Of a stretch of DNA of 64,000 nucleotides, positions 37,153-45,720 are shown one piece after another. Each line of letters starts with the position of its first letter. The first letter of the stretch is position 1. The notes under the pieces are model-generated. The model had not been told where the DNA came from and searched no databases. It saw only the letters and a list, made by a program, of their open reading frames with translations. The translations under genes and the position numbers were made by a program. Source of the DNA: an uncultured archaeon (GTDB lineage: Archaea > Thermoproteota > Nitrososphaeria > JACIWG01); the NCBI GenBank assembly GCA_938034445.1, contig CALHLD010000034.1:39165-103164 (forward strand), read 5' to 3'.

Positions 37153-38488
37153 GTTCGTCACCTATTTTTAATCCATTTACTTGTTTTATGTGCTCCGGAT
37201 AGTACTTTTTAATTAAATTAAACATTTCGTTATCTGATACTGGAGTTTGTCTACCGGCATCATACATCTTTAAGATTTCCTTATGTATTTCGCTTACTCT
37301 AGGATCATCTTTAACATCATCATCGTTTAGGTTAAGATGCGTTTTTATCCAGTATGCTATACTTGCTCTACCAGAATATTGGTCTATTGTCACCTGTGGC
37401 CAAATTCCAAGAACATTTACTGGATCAAAGGGTAAATAGACTTCAGGATTTTTAAGAAATGCATCAATATGTATTCCAGCCTTGCTTCTAAAAGCGTTTG
37501 GCCCCACTAACGGATAATGTTCCGGAAATATTAGACCCATACTCTTAAAAAGTTCAGCCGCCTTAACTATTTCTTTTAAATTTATCCCCTCTATACCATG
37601 TAACATAGAATATTCTAGCAGCATTGCCTCAAGTGGACAGTTTCCTGCACGTTCTCCTATTCCAAAGAGTGTGCAATTTGAAAGTGCTGCACCACTTAGC
37701 CATGCAGCAAGATGATTTGCAGTGACCATAAAAAGGTCATTATGGCCATGAAATTCAATATTTTCTCCTTCTATCCCAGTTTCTTTCATCAAAGTTTCTA
37801 TCATAAGAGGTATACTCCTAGGTAAACCGACTTCCTTAAAAGGAAGTCCTACACCCAGTGTGTCGGCAATCTTTATCCTAACTGGCAACCCATATTTCTC
37901 TGAAAGCCTCATAAGTTTACCTACAAATGGTACGACTACATTCTCTATGTCCGCTCTAGTAGCATCCTCTAGAGTACATCTTGGTATAACACCATTTCTT
38001 AAAAGAAATTCGACAACTTCTAAATATTTTTCCAAAACCTGGCTTCTGCTCATATTAAACTTGCTAAATATATGATAATCTGATATAGAACATAATACTG
38101 TGGTTTCATCTAAACCTTCCTCTAAAACAAGTTGGGCGTCTGATAATGTTGCCCTAATCCATCCTACCGGTTTCGGGTAATCGAATGCCAGCCCCTTTAT
38201 TTTTCTAACAACTTCCTTATCCTTTTTAGTATAAAGAAATAGTTCCGTGGAACGTATTACACCCTTCTTTCCTCCTAAAGCACTAACTATTTCGTAAATT
38301 TTTAAAGACTCTTCTATTGAAAACGTCTTCCAACCCTGTTGTCCATCACGCAATGTTGTATCAGTTATCCAAATGTTTTCTGGAACTTTGTTCAACTTTA
38401 TTTTTGGAGGCGAATCGAAGGGGAATATATCTCTAAAAAGATTTATCTTCTCCTCAACCTTCATATTCTGTCCTATGTTATTGCTCAT
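37136..38488 (-). CDS. Re-citrate synthase / homocitrate synthase-like acyltransferase
   Basis: 450 residues of the DRE-TIM metallolyase family. Catalytic Arg47 and metal Asp48 are in TTLRDGQQGW, the metal HxH is in EFHGHNDLF (247-251), and SDYHIFSKF with CTLEDATRAD line the active site. The N-terminal NLFRDIFPFDSPPKI plus IWITDTTLRDGQQ, and the total length, resemble the Re-citrate synthases of anaerobes such as Clostridium kluyveri more than leucine-pathway LeuA. There is no C-terminal LeuA regulatory domain. The likely reaction is acetyl-CoA with oxaloacetate (citrate) or 2-oxoglutarate (homocitrate). The coupled aconitase-family subunits would carry out the next step. Confidence 0.8.
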   Translation of the reverse strand: MSNNIGQNMKVEEKINLFRDIFPFDSPPKIKLNKVPENIWITDTTLRDGQQGWKTFSIEESLKIYEIVSALGGKKGVIRSTELFLYTKKDKEVVRKIKGLAFDYPKPVGWIRATLSDAQLVLEEGLDETTVLCSISDYHIFSKFNMSRSQVLEKYLEVVEFLLRNGVIPRCTLEDATRADIENVVVPFVGKLMRLSEKYGLPVRIKIADTLGVGLPFKEVGLPRSIPLMIETLMKETGIEGENIEFHGHNDLFMVTANHLAAWLSGAALSNCTLFGIGERAGNCPLEAMLLEYSMLHGIEGINLKEIVKAAELFKSMGLIFPEHYPLVGPNAFRSKAGIHIDAFLKNPEVYLPFDPVNVLGIWPQVTIDQYSGRASIAYWIKTHLNLNDDDVKDDPRVSEIHKEILKMYDAGRQTPVSDNEMFNLIKKYYPEHIKQVNGLKIGDEHVNIG

Positions 38489-38563
38489 TTTTTAAACTCC
38501 ATAAACCAAAAAGTTAATAAAATATAAACTTTTCACAAATCTTCTTGTTTTAATGCCAATATA

Positions 38564-38962
38564 CTATTTTCTAAAAATTTTTCTAAAACCTTCAATTAAC
38601 TTTTGGAAAGTCCACCTTTTTTCCTCTTTTTCAACTTTTGTAACATCAGCTTTTAACATCCTATTATCTAATATTTGCTTAAATGTATTATATATCATTT
38701 GGCCGTTGCCCGAAAGTCTATAATTAAATTCAATTCTCTCAACCAGGCCATTTTCAAGCATCTTCATTAACGTAACATAGAGCGACGATTTTGGAAGGCC
38801 TGTTAATGTAAGAAGTTGGGGGAAAGATTTGGGTTCACCCTCAGACATGTTTAAAGCATTCATTATAGTGTAGGAGTTTCCATCTAGAACACCTAGGACC
38901 ATCTTGTGAGGCTGTTTTGGCACATTAAAGAAAAAATTAGTATCATATAAAAATATTTTCAT
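38564..38962 (-). CDS. Winged-helix DNA-binding protein
   Basis: 132 residues. A central winged-helix motif is seen: YTIMNALNMSEGEPKSFPQLLTL, then GLPKSSLYVTLMKMLENGLVERI (recognition helix) and a beta-wing. The C-terminal approximately 40 residues are highly basic. The N-terminal 20 residues are hydrophobic/aromatic. It starts 3 bp after a small membrane protein gene, so the two probably form a pair, perhaps membrane protein plus regulator. Ligand unknown. Confidence 0.6.
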   Translation of the reverse strand: MKIFLYDTNFFFNVPKQPHKMVLGVLDGNSYTIMNALNMSEGEPKSFPQLLTLTGLPKSSLYVTLMKMLENGLVERIEFNYRLSGNGQMIYNTFKQILDNRMLKADVTKVEKEEKRWTFQKLIEGFRKIFRK

Positions 38963-38965
38963 TCA

Positions 38966-39352
38966 CTATTGTTCTTCTGACTCTTTTGGTGGAGGCGGCG
39001 GTGGAGGTACCAGTAAGGTTTGAAATGGAGACGTTTTCCTAATCTCCTCTAATATAGTATTTCCTATAACCTTAACTATTGTAGCATATACTGCAACTCC
39101 AACAAAAATTGAGATAATAATAAAGGATAACATTATTGGCCAAATGTAGTTTGCAACAATTTCTTGAAGAACTTGTGGGTTATTCATTATCTGCATAGGA
39201 TCTTCAACTGCTGTTGTTAAACCCGCTAAAATTGATGAGATGGCAAAGGAGAATAGAAGGAAGCCTACTATCGCCCAAAGAATACTCCATAATAATATAA
39301 TGAATCCTTTATAAAATGCTTTACTCCAATTAATCATATCATACGTCAACAT
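38966..39352 (-). CDS. Small membrane protein with two helices and a polyproline tail
   Basis: 128 residues. Hydrophobic helices lie at about 15-42 (GFIILLWSILWAIVGFLLFSF) and 70-95 (IWPIMLSFIIISIFVGVAVYA). Between them is a soluble loop (EDPMQIMNNPQVLQEIV). The C-terminus has seven prolines followed by KESEEQ, an extended tail likely to bind a partner. Internal ATG at codon 6 is another possible start. Followed by the winged-helix gene. Confidence 0.55.
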   Translation of the reverse strand: MLTYDMINWSKAFYKGFIILLWSILWAIVGFLLFSFAISSILAGLTTAVEDPMQIMNNPQVLQEIVANYIWPIMLSFIIISIFVGVAVYATIVKVIGNTILEEIRKTSPFQTLLVPPPPPPPKESEEQ

Positions 39353-39446
39353 TCATTCCTTAACTCTAATATAAATATGTTATGTAATAGTTTCTGTAAA
39401 TAAACAATATTTAAAAAGGTGGTTTATGAATCTTTTTTGAGGGAAA

Positions 39447-39740
39447 ATGGAAATAGTATTATATGTGGAACAAAAAAACTTTGAAAAGTTGAAGCAGAAA
39501 CTCTTCGGAGACAACATAGTTTCTAGAGCAAATCTACTAACTCATGAAGCACAATCGTTTGGCAAAGAAGGCGGATTTTATATAAGAGTATTAGGTGACG
39601 AGGAAGAGTGTAAGAGAGCCTTAGAACTTTCAAAAGATTTGGGTGTCGAAGTAATAGGAGAGGAAAAAGAAATGATACTGAAAAGGCTTAATGAAGAAGG
39701 TGAAAGGTCTCTGGAAGGCTTTGGTGGAATATTTGGATAA
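39447..39740 (+). CDS. Small protein of unknown function
   Basis: 97 residues, soluble, charge-rich alpha/beta (MEIVLYVEQKNFEKLKQKLFGDN, then FYIRVLGDEEECKRALELSKDLGVEVI). The strand-helix-strand-helix pattern suggests a small ferredoxin-like fold, but I do not recognise a family. A TATA box (ATATTTAAAAAG, about 30 nt upstream) and a GAGGG ribosome binding site before the ATG support expression. Confidence 0.6.
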   Translation: MEIVLYVEQKNFEKLKQKLFGDNIVSRANLLTHEAQSFGKEGGFYIRVLGDEEECKRALELSKDLGVEVIGEEKEMILKRLNEEGERSLEGFGGIFG

Positions 39741-39765
39741 AAAAAGTCTATTGCAAAGATATCGT

Positions 39766-40782
39766 TTAATCTCTTAAAGGCGCCGACTTTTTATCTATTT
39801 TTAGCTCCACTTCTTTGTGTGTTAAGTAAGTATGTATTTCTTTAGAAGCTTTTATACCACTTTGTATCGCGAATCCAATATAGGATGGGCCAAGCGTTGC
39901 GTCTCCAGCTATGAAAACTTTTTCAATATTTGTTCTTGGTCCTTCTTTAACAATTATGTTAATCTTTCCATCATCATTTGGGATAGATGGTAAGAGTCCG
40001 ACTGCTATAAGTACATTATCAATTGGAATAATATGTTGAGATTCTGGAACAATTTTTAATTCGGGTGCACCATTACTTTTTTCTAATACCGTTTTAACAG
40101 CCCTTATTGCCTTAACAGCACCATTCTCACCAATAAACTCTATAGGTTGAGTAAATTCCATAACATGTACTCCAGAAGTCTCTAAATTTTCAATAATCTT
40201 TTTTCCAGCTGGCGCCTGCCATCTTCCCCTTCTATAAATTAAATAAACTTTTTCAACATTATTTTGTAATGCAATATGGCACGCGTCTACAGCAGTCAAT
40301 CCCCCTCCAATAACTGCAACCTTCCCACTAAGTTTAGGTAATCCTTCACTCAAATAACCTAGTTTAGAAAGATTATATTTTATAATATAATCTAGAGCAT
40401 AATATATTCCACTCAAATTCTCTCCTGCAACATTCATTTTTTTTGATATCCAAGCTCCTGTAGCAATTAATACTGCATCATATTTTTTAATAATTTCCGA
40501 TAAACATATGTCTTTTCCAACATCCGTGTTCGTATAAAAAATTACACCCGCGTTCATCAATTTTTTTATGTTTTCTCTAACTTTTTCTTTATTAATCCTG
40601 TAGGATGGGATACCGAAAATTAGGAGGCCACCAGGCTCATACATTTTCTCATAAACGTGGACTTCATATCCTAATTGAATTAATTCTTTTGCTGCCGAAA
40701 GACCCGCAGGCCCCCCTCCTATTATTGCCACCTTCTTACCTGTAGCGTTGCCTAATTTTTCTATGTTAATTTTTAATTCCAT
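39766..40782 (-). CDS. GltD-like FAD/NAD(P) oxidoreductase
   Basis: 338 residues related to the small subunit of glutamate synthase and to NfnL/sulfide dehydrogenase. The FAD-binding Rossmann motif is VAIIGGGPAGLSAAKEL, followed by YEVHVYEKMYEPGGLLIFGIPSYR. The NAD(P) Rossmann is VAVIGGGLTAVDACHIALQ, and the C-terminal FAD contact is VFIAGDATLGPSYIGFAI. The usual N-terminal two-[4Fe-4S] domain (about 100 residues) is missing, so electrons must go to a separate partner. No GltB-like partner is nearby. Confidence 0.8.
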   Translation of the reverse strand: MELKINIEKLGNATGKKVAIIGGGPAGLSAAKELIQLGYEVHVYEKMYEPGGLLIFGIPSYRINKEKVRENIKKLMNAGVIFYTNTDVGKDICLSEIIKKYDAVLIATGAWISKKMNVAGENLSGIYYALDYIIKYNLSKLGYLSEGLPKLSGKVAVIGGGLTAVDACHIALQNNVEKVYLIYRRGRWQAPAGKKIIENLETSGVHVMEFTQPIEFIGENGAVKAIRAVKTVLEKSNGAPELKIVPESQHIIPIDNVLIAVGLLPSIPNDDGKINIIVKEGPRTNIEKVFIAGDATLGPSYIGFAIQSGIKASKEIHTYLTHKEVELKIDKKSAPLRD

Positions 40783-41028
40783 CGCCTAGGCTATCCCCAT
40801 ATTTTTTATCTTATAAACTTTTTTTACATATTTATATAAAACAGCCTTTTATAACATATAAAATAAAAATTTTAATGAAAAATTGTTATATTTTTAATTC
40901 TTTTAAATATAATGGATTGAACAATAATTATGCATACTTCTAGCATATAATAGCATTTATTCATTTAAATAGTGTCAATAAATGATAGGGATAAAATAGT
41001 TTCTTAGTATGTAGTTTAATGTAATATA

Positions 41029-42066
41029 CTATCCCTTTATTTCCTTGATCTTTGAACAAATTATTCCTAATGAAACCTTTTGTTGGTCTATGAGAATGGT
41101 CATTTTTGGTGAAAGTAAAGTAATTTTTATTGATCCGAAACTTTCTGGGTACTTGCTATCGTACATGTCCTCCCATGTAAGATAATCTTCTATGTCTTTA
41201 TGATTCTGGAACAGTAACAAATTATATCTACCATTGCTTATATGATATGCTAAGCTGATATGGTTGTCTGTTAGAATATCTTCTAAAATTTTATCCTTAT
41301 GTGCTCTTACTTCAACTAGCGATAAAAATAGTAGAAAGTTTGGTGGAACAAAAAAGTTTGGAAATCTGCACAACGGTTTTAAAATTATTCCCTTTTCCTG
41401 TAGCCTTTGGATTCTTTTGATTACACTTCTTCTTGACACATTAAGTTTTCTGGCAAGGTAATTTTCGTTTACAATTATACCTTCACCCTTCAACAAGTGT
41501 TCTAAAATTTTAAGAGAAACATCATCTAATTCGATTCCATTAATTTCAACAAATCCTTTCCTTTTAAATTCTTCTTTAATCAGGTTTAAGCCAATGCTGG
41601 GCTCATACTTGAAAATACCTTCATTTGAAAAATAAAAGTTGTTTGATGGCGCCCTTTTCCCTCTTTCTGGAATCTTGCCGCTGGAGACAATATTTTCTCT
41701 CCAAACATGATAGTCCCAAATGCTTTTATGAAACTCAAATATTAGCATATTGCTTTCTCCTTCCCTAATTCTGTATGCTGCAAAAATGTTTTTGTCCTCC
41801 TTTAACCATTCAATTATTCTAGCATCATATGGTAGGTCAGCATATGATATTACCAAAAGTGGTAGTTCGCTGAATAAGGCTTTAAAGGGTGCTACTGGGC
41901 GGTCTACAATTCTATTGGATATTAGCATGTCAACTCTTTCTTTTACCGTCTTCCTATGCTTTTTAATTAATCTAGAAAGTAATGCTATATTAATTTCTAT
42001 ACCTTCCCCGGAACAGATATTTTCAAGTAATAAAAGGTCCAGAAGGTTATCGGGAAGTAGGGACAT
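41029..42066 (-). CDS. Lrp/AsnC-type regulator with two tandem HTH modules
   Basis: 345 residues with an internal duplication. The first module has an HTH at about 25-55 (ALLSRLIKKHRKTVKERVDML), then an approximately 90-residue domain ending HKSIWDYHVWRENI. The second has an HTH at about 200-235 (YLARKLNVSRRSVIKRIQRLQ) and a matching domain ending HKDIEDYLTWEDMY. Both halves thus contain a similar HK-x-I-x-x-Y-x-x-W element. This is not the usual Lrp dimerising protein of about 150 residues. It lies 59 bp downstream of the tungstate operon on the same strand and may belong to it. Confidence 0.7.
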   Translation of the reverse strand: MSLLPDNLLDLLLLENICSGEGIEINIALLSRLIKKHRKTVKERVDMLISNRIVDRPVAPFKALFSELPLLVISYADLPYDARIIEWLKEDKNIFAAYRIREGESNMLIFEFHKSIWDYHVWRENIVSSGKIPERGKRAPSNNFYFSNEGIFKYEPSIGLNLIKEEFKRKGFVEINGIELDDVSLKILEHLLKGEGIIVNENYLARKLNVSRRSVIKRIQRLQEKGIILKPLCRFPNFFVPPNFLLFLSLVEVRAHKDKILEDILTDNHISLAYHISNGRYNLLLFQNHKDIEDYLTWEDMYDSKYPESFGSIKITLLSPKMTILIDQQKVSLGIICSKIKEIKG

Positions 42067-42125
42067 CTATTCTCTCCCAATAATCACCATACTTAAACCT
42101 TTTTCCTCCATCAGTGCTCATATTT

Positions 42126-43214
42126 TTATTCTTTTACTAATTCTCCTGTATTTTCAAAAAATTTTATACCTAAATCCTTTTCCAATACTTTCTTTTTAAA
42201 CTCTGTAGAAGATAGCATGTTCGTAAACTTTTGAATATTATCTTTTCCAATATTCTTTTTTAATATTACAAAGTCAAAGGCTTCTTCGGTAAAGGGTACA
42301 AAGTCTAGGTTTAGAAGTTTTGCTGCTGCCTTTATTGCAAAGCCGCAATCAACTTTTCCCTCCTTTACAGCAACAGCGACCTCCAAATGGGATCTTACTT
42401 CATTATTGTAACCTCTTATTTGATTGACCACGTTGTGAAATTGCATGTTCTTATTTAATGCAAAATCCATTATCAACTTGTCAATCAAAAATCTTGTTCC
42501 AGAACCCTTATTCCTGTTTATAAATGTAACATCTTTTCTCAAAAGGTCTCTTACAGAAAATATTTTTTTAGGGTTCCCCTTTCTTGTAATAATGCCTTGG
42601 ACTCTCTTATAGCCTCTGATAATCGAAATTTTTTCATTAAGGACTTTATCCTTTAACAGATATGTATTATATTCTCCTGTGCTTTCATCAAACAAATGTA
42701 TTCCTGAAATGTCTGAAAAACCTTTAAGAACAAGGTCTAGCCCCTCATAAGAGCCGACACTAACATACTCGACAAAAAATCCTCTAAACCTTTTTTCGAG
42801 CATTTCTACTAAAATTTCTAGAGCTGGACAGTGGCTTCCAAAAATTGAAAGATCTGCTTTGAGAAGCTCTTTTCTATTAATCATTTTAAATTTTTTTTCC
42901 ACTAACATATACTTTTGAAGTAATACTTCTCCTTCAACTGTTAGTTTTGCGCCTCCCCCACCTAATCCACCATAACTGCGTTCTACAAGCTTGCAGCCAA
43001 AGCCTCTTTCAAGTTCACTTACCCTTGTCCAAGCAAGTTTATAGTCTTCTCCAACATATTTTGCAGCCTTTAATATAGAGCCAAATTTTCTAACCCCAGC
43101 TAATAGTTTTGCATCTGTTCTATCCATTCCCTTTAACATTTTTTCTAACTTTATAGAAACAATTGTCTCAATATCCAATTTTTTTATAAAATCTATCTTT
43201 TCTTCTACACTCAA
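42126..43214 (-). CDS. ModE-type HTH regulator fused to a periplasmic-binding-protein-like domain
   Basis: 362 residues. A ModE/LysR-like winged helix occupies about 30-115 (GSILKAAKYVGEDYKLAWTRVSELER, then GLGGGGAKLTVEGEVLLQKY, the ModE-type wing). Residues from about 125 form a PBP-like domain (PF12727 type), with SIFGSHCPALEIL and RNKGSGTRFLIDKL, the oxyanion-binding region of molybdate/tungstate-binding proteins. It probably senses tungstate or molybdate and represses the operon it belongs to. It overlaps tupC by 4 bp. A ModE-box-like site precedes tupA. Confidence 0.82.
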   Translation of the reverse strand: MSVEEKIDFIKKLDIETIVSIKLEKMLKGMDRTDAKLLAGVRKFGSILKAAKYVGEDYKLAWTRVSELERGFGCKLVERSYGGLGGGGAKLTVEGEVLLQKYMLVEKKFKMINRKELLKADLSIFGSHCPALEILVEMLEKRFRGFFVEYVSVGSYEGLDLVLKGFSDISGIHLFDESTGEYNTYLLKDKVLNEKISIIRGYKRVQGIITRKGNPKKIFSVRDLLRKDVTFINRNKGSGTRFLIDKLIMDFALNKNMQFHNVVNQIRGYNNEVRSHLEVAVAVKEGKVDCGFAIKAAAKLLNLDFVPFTEEAFDFVILKKNIGKDNIQKFTNMLSSTEFKKKVLEKDLGIKFFENTGELVKE

Positions 43215-43939
43215 AATATTATTTCACCATTGACAAACTTTAATGTTATATCGCTTTTTGGACGTTCAAAAAAGTTTTTAACATCTCCTTCCTCAATTAT
43301 TTTCCCATTATAAAGTAATGATACTTTTTCAGCTAACTTTTTCGCTTCAAACATGTTATGTGTTGTTAATATAACAATTGGCCCCTCTTCTCTACAATAT
43401 TCTTTTATAACATTTTCTATAATTTGGGTGTTTGATGGATCTAAATTCGATGTAGGCTCATCCAATAAAAGTATTTCAGGTTTTAATACTAGCGCTCTTG
43501 CAAGACATACTCTCTGAGCTTCTCCACCAGACAGAGTGTAAGCATGTTTATCGCGGTACTCATATAAGCCGAGTGTTTTTAGAATATCGTTTACTTGATC
43601 GGTGACTTCATTTTTTCTTAATCCTCTTATCCTTAAGCCTATGGCTACATTATCGAAAACATTTGAATTATATAATACTGGCTGCTGGAAGACCATTGCC
43701 ATTTTTTTAATATAAAATCTTTTCCCATTATCATTTAATTCTGTTAAACAAATGTTATTATAGTAAACTTCTCCTTTATCCGGTGTCTCTAGAAGGTTCA
43801 ATATCTTAAGTAATGTTGTCTTTCCTGAACCATTTGGGCCTATGATGCATGAAATTTTTCCTTTTTCAGCTTCAAAGAAGATGCCTTGCAACACTTTCTT
43901 TTCCCCATAACTTTTCCACAAATTCTCTACTCTAATCAT
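43211..43939 (-). CDS. tupC: Tungstate ABC transporter ATPase
   Basis: About 242 residues from the ATG at 43939. A TTG four codons upstream would overlap tupB. Walker A is GPNGSGKTTLLK, the signature LSGGEAQRVCLARAL, Walker B ILLLDEPTSNLDPSN, and the switch His is in LTTHNMFEAKKLAEK. No TOBE domain, unlike ModC. It begins 1 bp after tupB. It powers oxyanion import through TupB. Confidence 0.87.
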   Translation of the reverse strand: MIRVENLWKSYGEKKVLQGIFFEAEKGKISCIIGPNGSGKTTLLKILNLLETPDKGEVYYNNICLTELNDNGKRFYIKKMAMVFQQPVLYNSNVFDNVAIGLRIRGLRKNEVTDQVNDILKTLGLYEYRDKHAYTLSGGEAQRVCLARALVLKPEILLLDEPTSNLDPSNTQIIENVIKEYCREEGPIVILTTHNMFEAKKLAEKVSLLYNGKIIEEGDVKNFFERPKSDITLKFVNGEIIF

Positions 43940-43940
43940 T

Positions 43941-44651
43941 TTAATCACCAAATTTTAGTCTCCTAAACTTTCTCCTAAAAGTTGGGTTCTGTTTTGACTG
44001 TAAAAATGTTAAGAAAATGTTTATGAAAAATGCGGTTATCAAAAGTATGATTCCTAAAGTCAATGCTATATCGAATTCTCCCATACTCGTATACAATAGT
44101 ATTGCTGTAGTTAGTGTTCTAGTAAAATATCTTATATTTCCTCCCACTATCATTATAGCGCCAACTTCAGAAATTGCACTACCAAACGCTGCAACTACAC
44201 TAGCTAAAATTCCAACTCTAGCCTCCTTTAAAACCACCAAAAACAGTTGGTATTTTGTTGCACCCAATGAATGTGTCTGTTCTATAACTTTTTCAGGGAT
44301 GGTGGAAACAGCCGAATAAGAAAGGCCTATTACAATAGGAACTGCCATAATAAGCTGTGCCAAAATCATTGCAGAAGGTGTATACAAGAGGTTTAAGGGT
44401 CCAAAAGGTCCTGATGTGGACAAAAGAAGGTATAGAATTAATCCTACTACAACTGGAGGTAATCCCATTAAAGTGTTAACTAATGACAGTACAAACTGTT
44501 TTCCCCTAAAATCTTTTAATCCCAAGGCAATTCCTAATGGTAAAGATATAGCCGTCGCCAATGCAACAGCAGTACAAGATATTTTAAATGACAAAAGGGT
44601 GATTTGAATTACTTCATCATTAAAAATTATTGTGGGGAAAGTTTCTTCCAA
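43941..44651 (-). CDS. tupB: Tungstate ABC transporter permease
   Basis: 236 residues with about five hydrophobic helices. The EAA-type loop is EQTHSLGATKYQLFLVVLKE at about residues 125-144, followed by FGSAISEVGAIMIVGGNI, a pattern typical of TupB/WtpB permeases. It begins 1 bp after tupA. Together with TupA and TupC it forms a tungstate-selective importer, meaningful for an anaerobe that uses tungsten enzymes such as aldehyde:ferredoxin oxidoreductases (none is in the window). Confidence 0.85.
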   Translation of the reverse strand: MEETFPTIIFNDEVIQITLLSFKISCTAVALATAISLPLGIALGLKDFRGKQFVLSLVNTLMGLPPVVVGLILYLLLSTSGPFGPLNLLYTPSAMILAQLIMAVPIVIGLSYSAVSTIPEKVIEQTHSLGATKYQLFLVVLKEARVGILASVVAAFGSAISEVGAIMIVGGNIRYFTRTLTTAILLYTSMGEFDIALTLGIILLITAFFINIFLTFLQSKQNPTFRRKFRRLKFGD

Positions 44652-44652
44652 C

Positions 44653-45582
44653 TTATACGCCTCCTAAAATCTTTCTCCAATAACTAACCTCTTCTTCCTC
44701 ATATTTGTCAATTATTCCAAGTTCACCTAATCTTCCAAAAGCAGGATTGAAAAGCTTTTGCCCATTCCTCGTATAATTACCTATAATATCCTGTCCCCTA
44801 GGCGAAATTAAAAATTGTACAAATTTTTGTGCATACTCATAATTTACATTAGAATGCCTATCGGGGTTAACGATTATAGCTCTGTAAAGGTTTAAAAGTT
44901 GAAGACCTCCCTCAAACAATATTTCCAGTGAGATATCAACAGAATTTTTTATTTGAAGAAAAGTTGACCTATCACATAAAATGTATGCTTTCTTTTCATT
45001 CGCAACAATTAAAGCCTGCTCCATACCCTGTCCAATTTCAATATACCATCTCTTTTTGTCAACATTTAAACCTGTAAGCCTCCATATTTCCAGTTCCTTC
45101 AAATGTGTGCCAGAGGTATCTCCACGTGAAACAAACAATATCCTTCCATCTTCTCCAGCATCATAAATTTTTTTAAATGCATCAATAATGTCCTTTGAAG
45201 AATTTACTTTTGCAGGGTCTTCTTTTGGCCCTACAAGAATAAAATCATTCCAAGCAAAGGTAATGCCATGAACACCATACCCTTCAGAAATAAACCTGTT
45301 CTCAAGTTGACGATTATGGACCAGGATCAAGTCAACATCGCCTCTCTTCCCAATTTCTATTGCTTGGCCGGTTCCAACTGCAACCCAAATAACATCTATG
45401 TTTGGATTACTTTTTTCAAATTCTATTTTTATCATGTCTAGTAACCCTGAGGCGTCTAAACTTGTCGTCGTTGCTATTCTCAGAGTTGTCTTTTGTGTAT
45501 AAAATTTTGGAAAATTAATCGTTACCATGCTTAATATTACTACGATGGATATGATTGGCAAAACACTTTTTTTACCGATCAA
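44653..45582 (-). CDS. tupA: Tungstate-binding extracellular protein
   Basis: 309 residues. An N-terminal hydrophobic signal/anchor (VLPIISIVVILSMVTINF) precedes the binding domain. The TupA oxyanion-binding loops are RIATTTSLDASGLLDMI (about 35-51) and ILFVSRGDTSGTHLKELEIW (about 150-169); FEKSNPNIDVIWVAVGTGQAIEIG is also characteristic. These separate TupA from ModA and WtpA. The start codon is TTG, predicted to lie about 12 nt after the transcript start. It is the first gene of the operon tupA-tupB-tupC-regulator. Confidence 0.88.
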   Translation of the reverse strand: MIGKKSVLPIISIVVILSMVTINFPKFYTQKTTLRIATTTSLDASGLLDMIKIEFEKSNPNIDVIWVAVGTGQAIEIGKRGDVDLILVHNRQLENRFISEGYGVHGITFAWNDFILVGPKEDPAKVNSSKDIIDAFKKIYDAGEDGRILFVSRGDTSGTHLKELEIWRLTGLNVDKKRWYIEIGQGMEQALIVANEKKAYILCDRSTFLQIKNSVDISLEILFEGGLQLLNLYRAIIVNPDRHSNVNYEYAQKFVQFLISPRGQDIIGNYTRNGQKLFNPAFGRLGELGIIDKYEEEEVSYWRKILGGV

Positions 45583-45592
45583 AACTTATCAA

Positions 45593-45615
45593 CGTTATGA
45601 TAAAAAAACATAACG
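45593..45615. promoter_or_regulatory. ModE-box-like operator of the tungstate operon
   Basis: The inverted repeat CGTTATG-N9-CATAACG lies 11 nt upstream of the tupA start and directly adjoins the TATA box. The half site resembles the E. coli ModE half site (CGTTATAT-type, mirrored). It covers the predicted transcription start (about 45595), so binding would repress. The ModE-type regulator encoded in the operon is the obvious candidate. Confidence 0.7.
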
Positions 45616-45616
45616 G

Positions 45617-45625
45617 TATTTAAAC
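45617..45625 (-). promoter_or_regulatory. TATA box of the tungstate operon
   Basis: Minus-strand GTTTAAATA is centred about 39 nt before the tupA TTG and about 26 nt before the predicted start of transcription, which falls inside the adjoining inverted repeat. Confidence 0.6.
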
Positions 45626-45692
45626 TTTTACATTTGTAGACTCTTACGAAATCCGTAAAAATCTTATCTGTTAATTTGAATATTCCACTAAA

Positions 45693-45701
45693 GTTATATA
45701 T
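45693..45701 (+). promoter_or_regulatory. TATA box of the DedA-like gene
   Basis: GTTATATAT is centred 24 nt before the ATG at 45721. It lies inside the upstream extension of the open frame (from a TTG at 45676), arguing against that longer start. Confidence 0.55.
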
Positions 45702-45720
45702 CAAACTCATTTACGCTATA

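Noticed and set aside
40783..41028. Possible small RNA or gene in the 246-bp gap
   Set aside because: Only very AT-rich sequence with a weak 7-bp inverted match (AGGGATA/TATCCCT) 35 bp apart; no ORF or structure worth calling.
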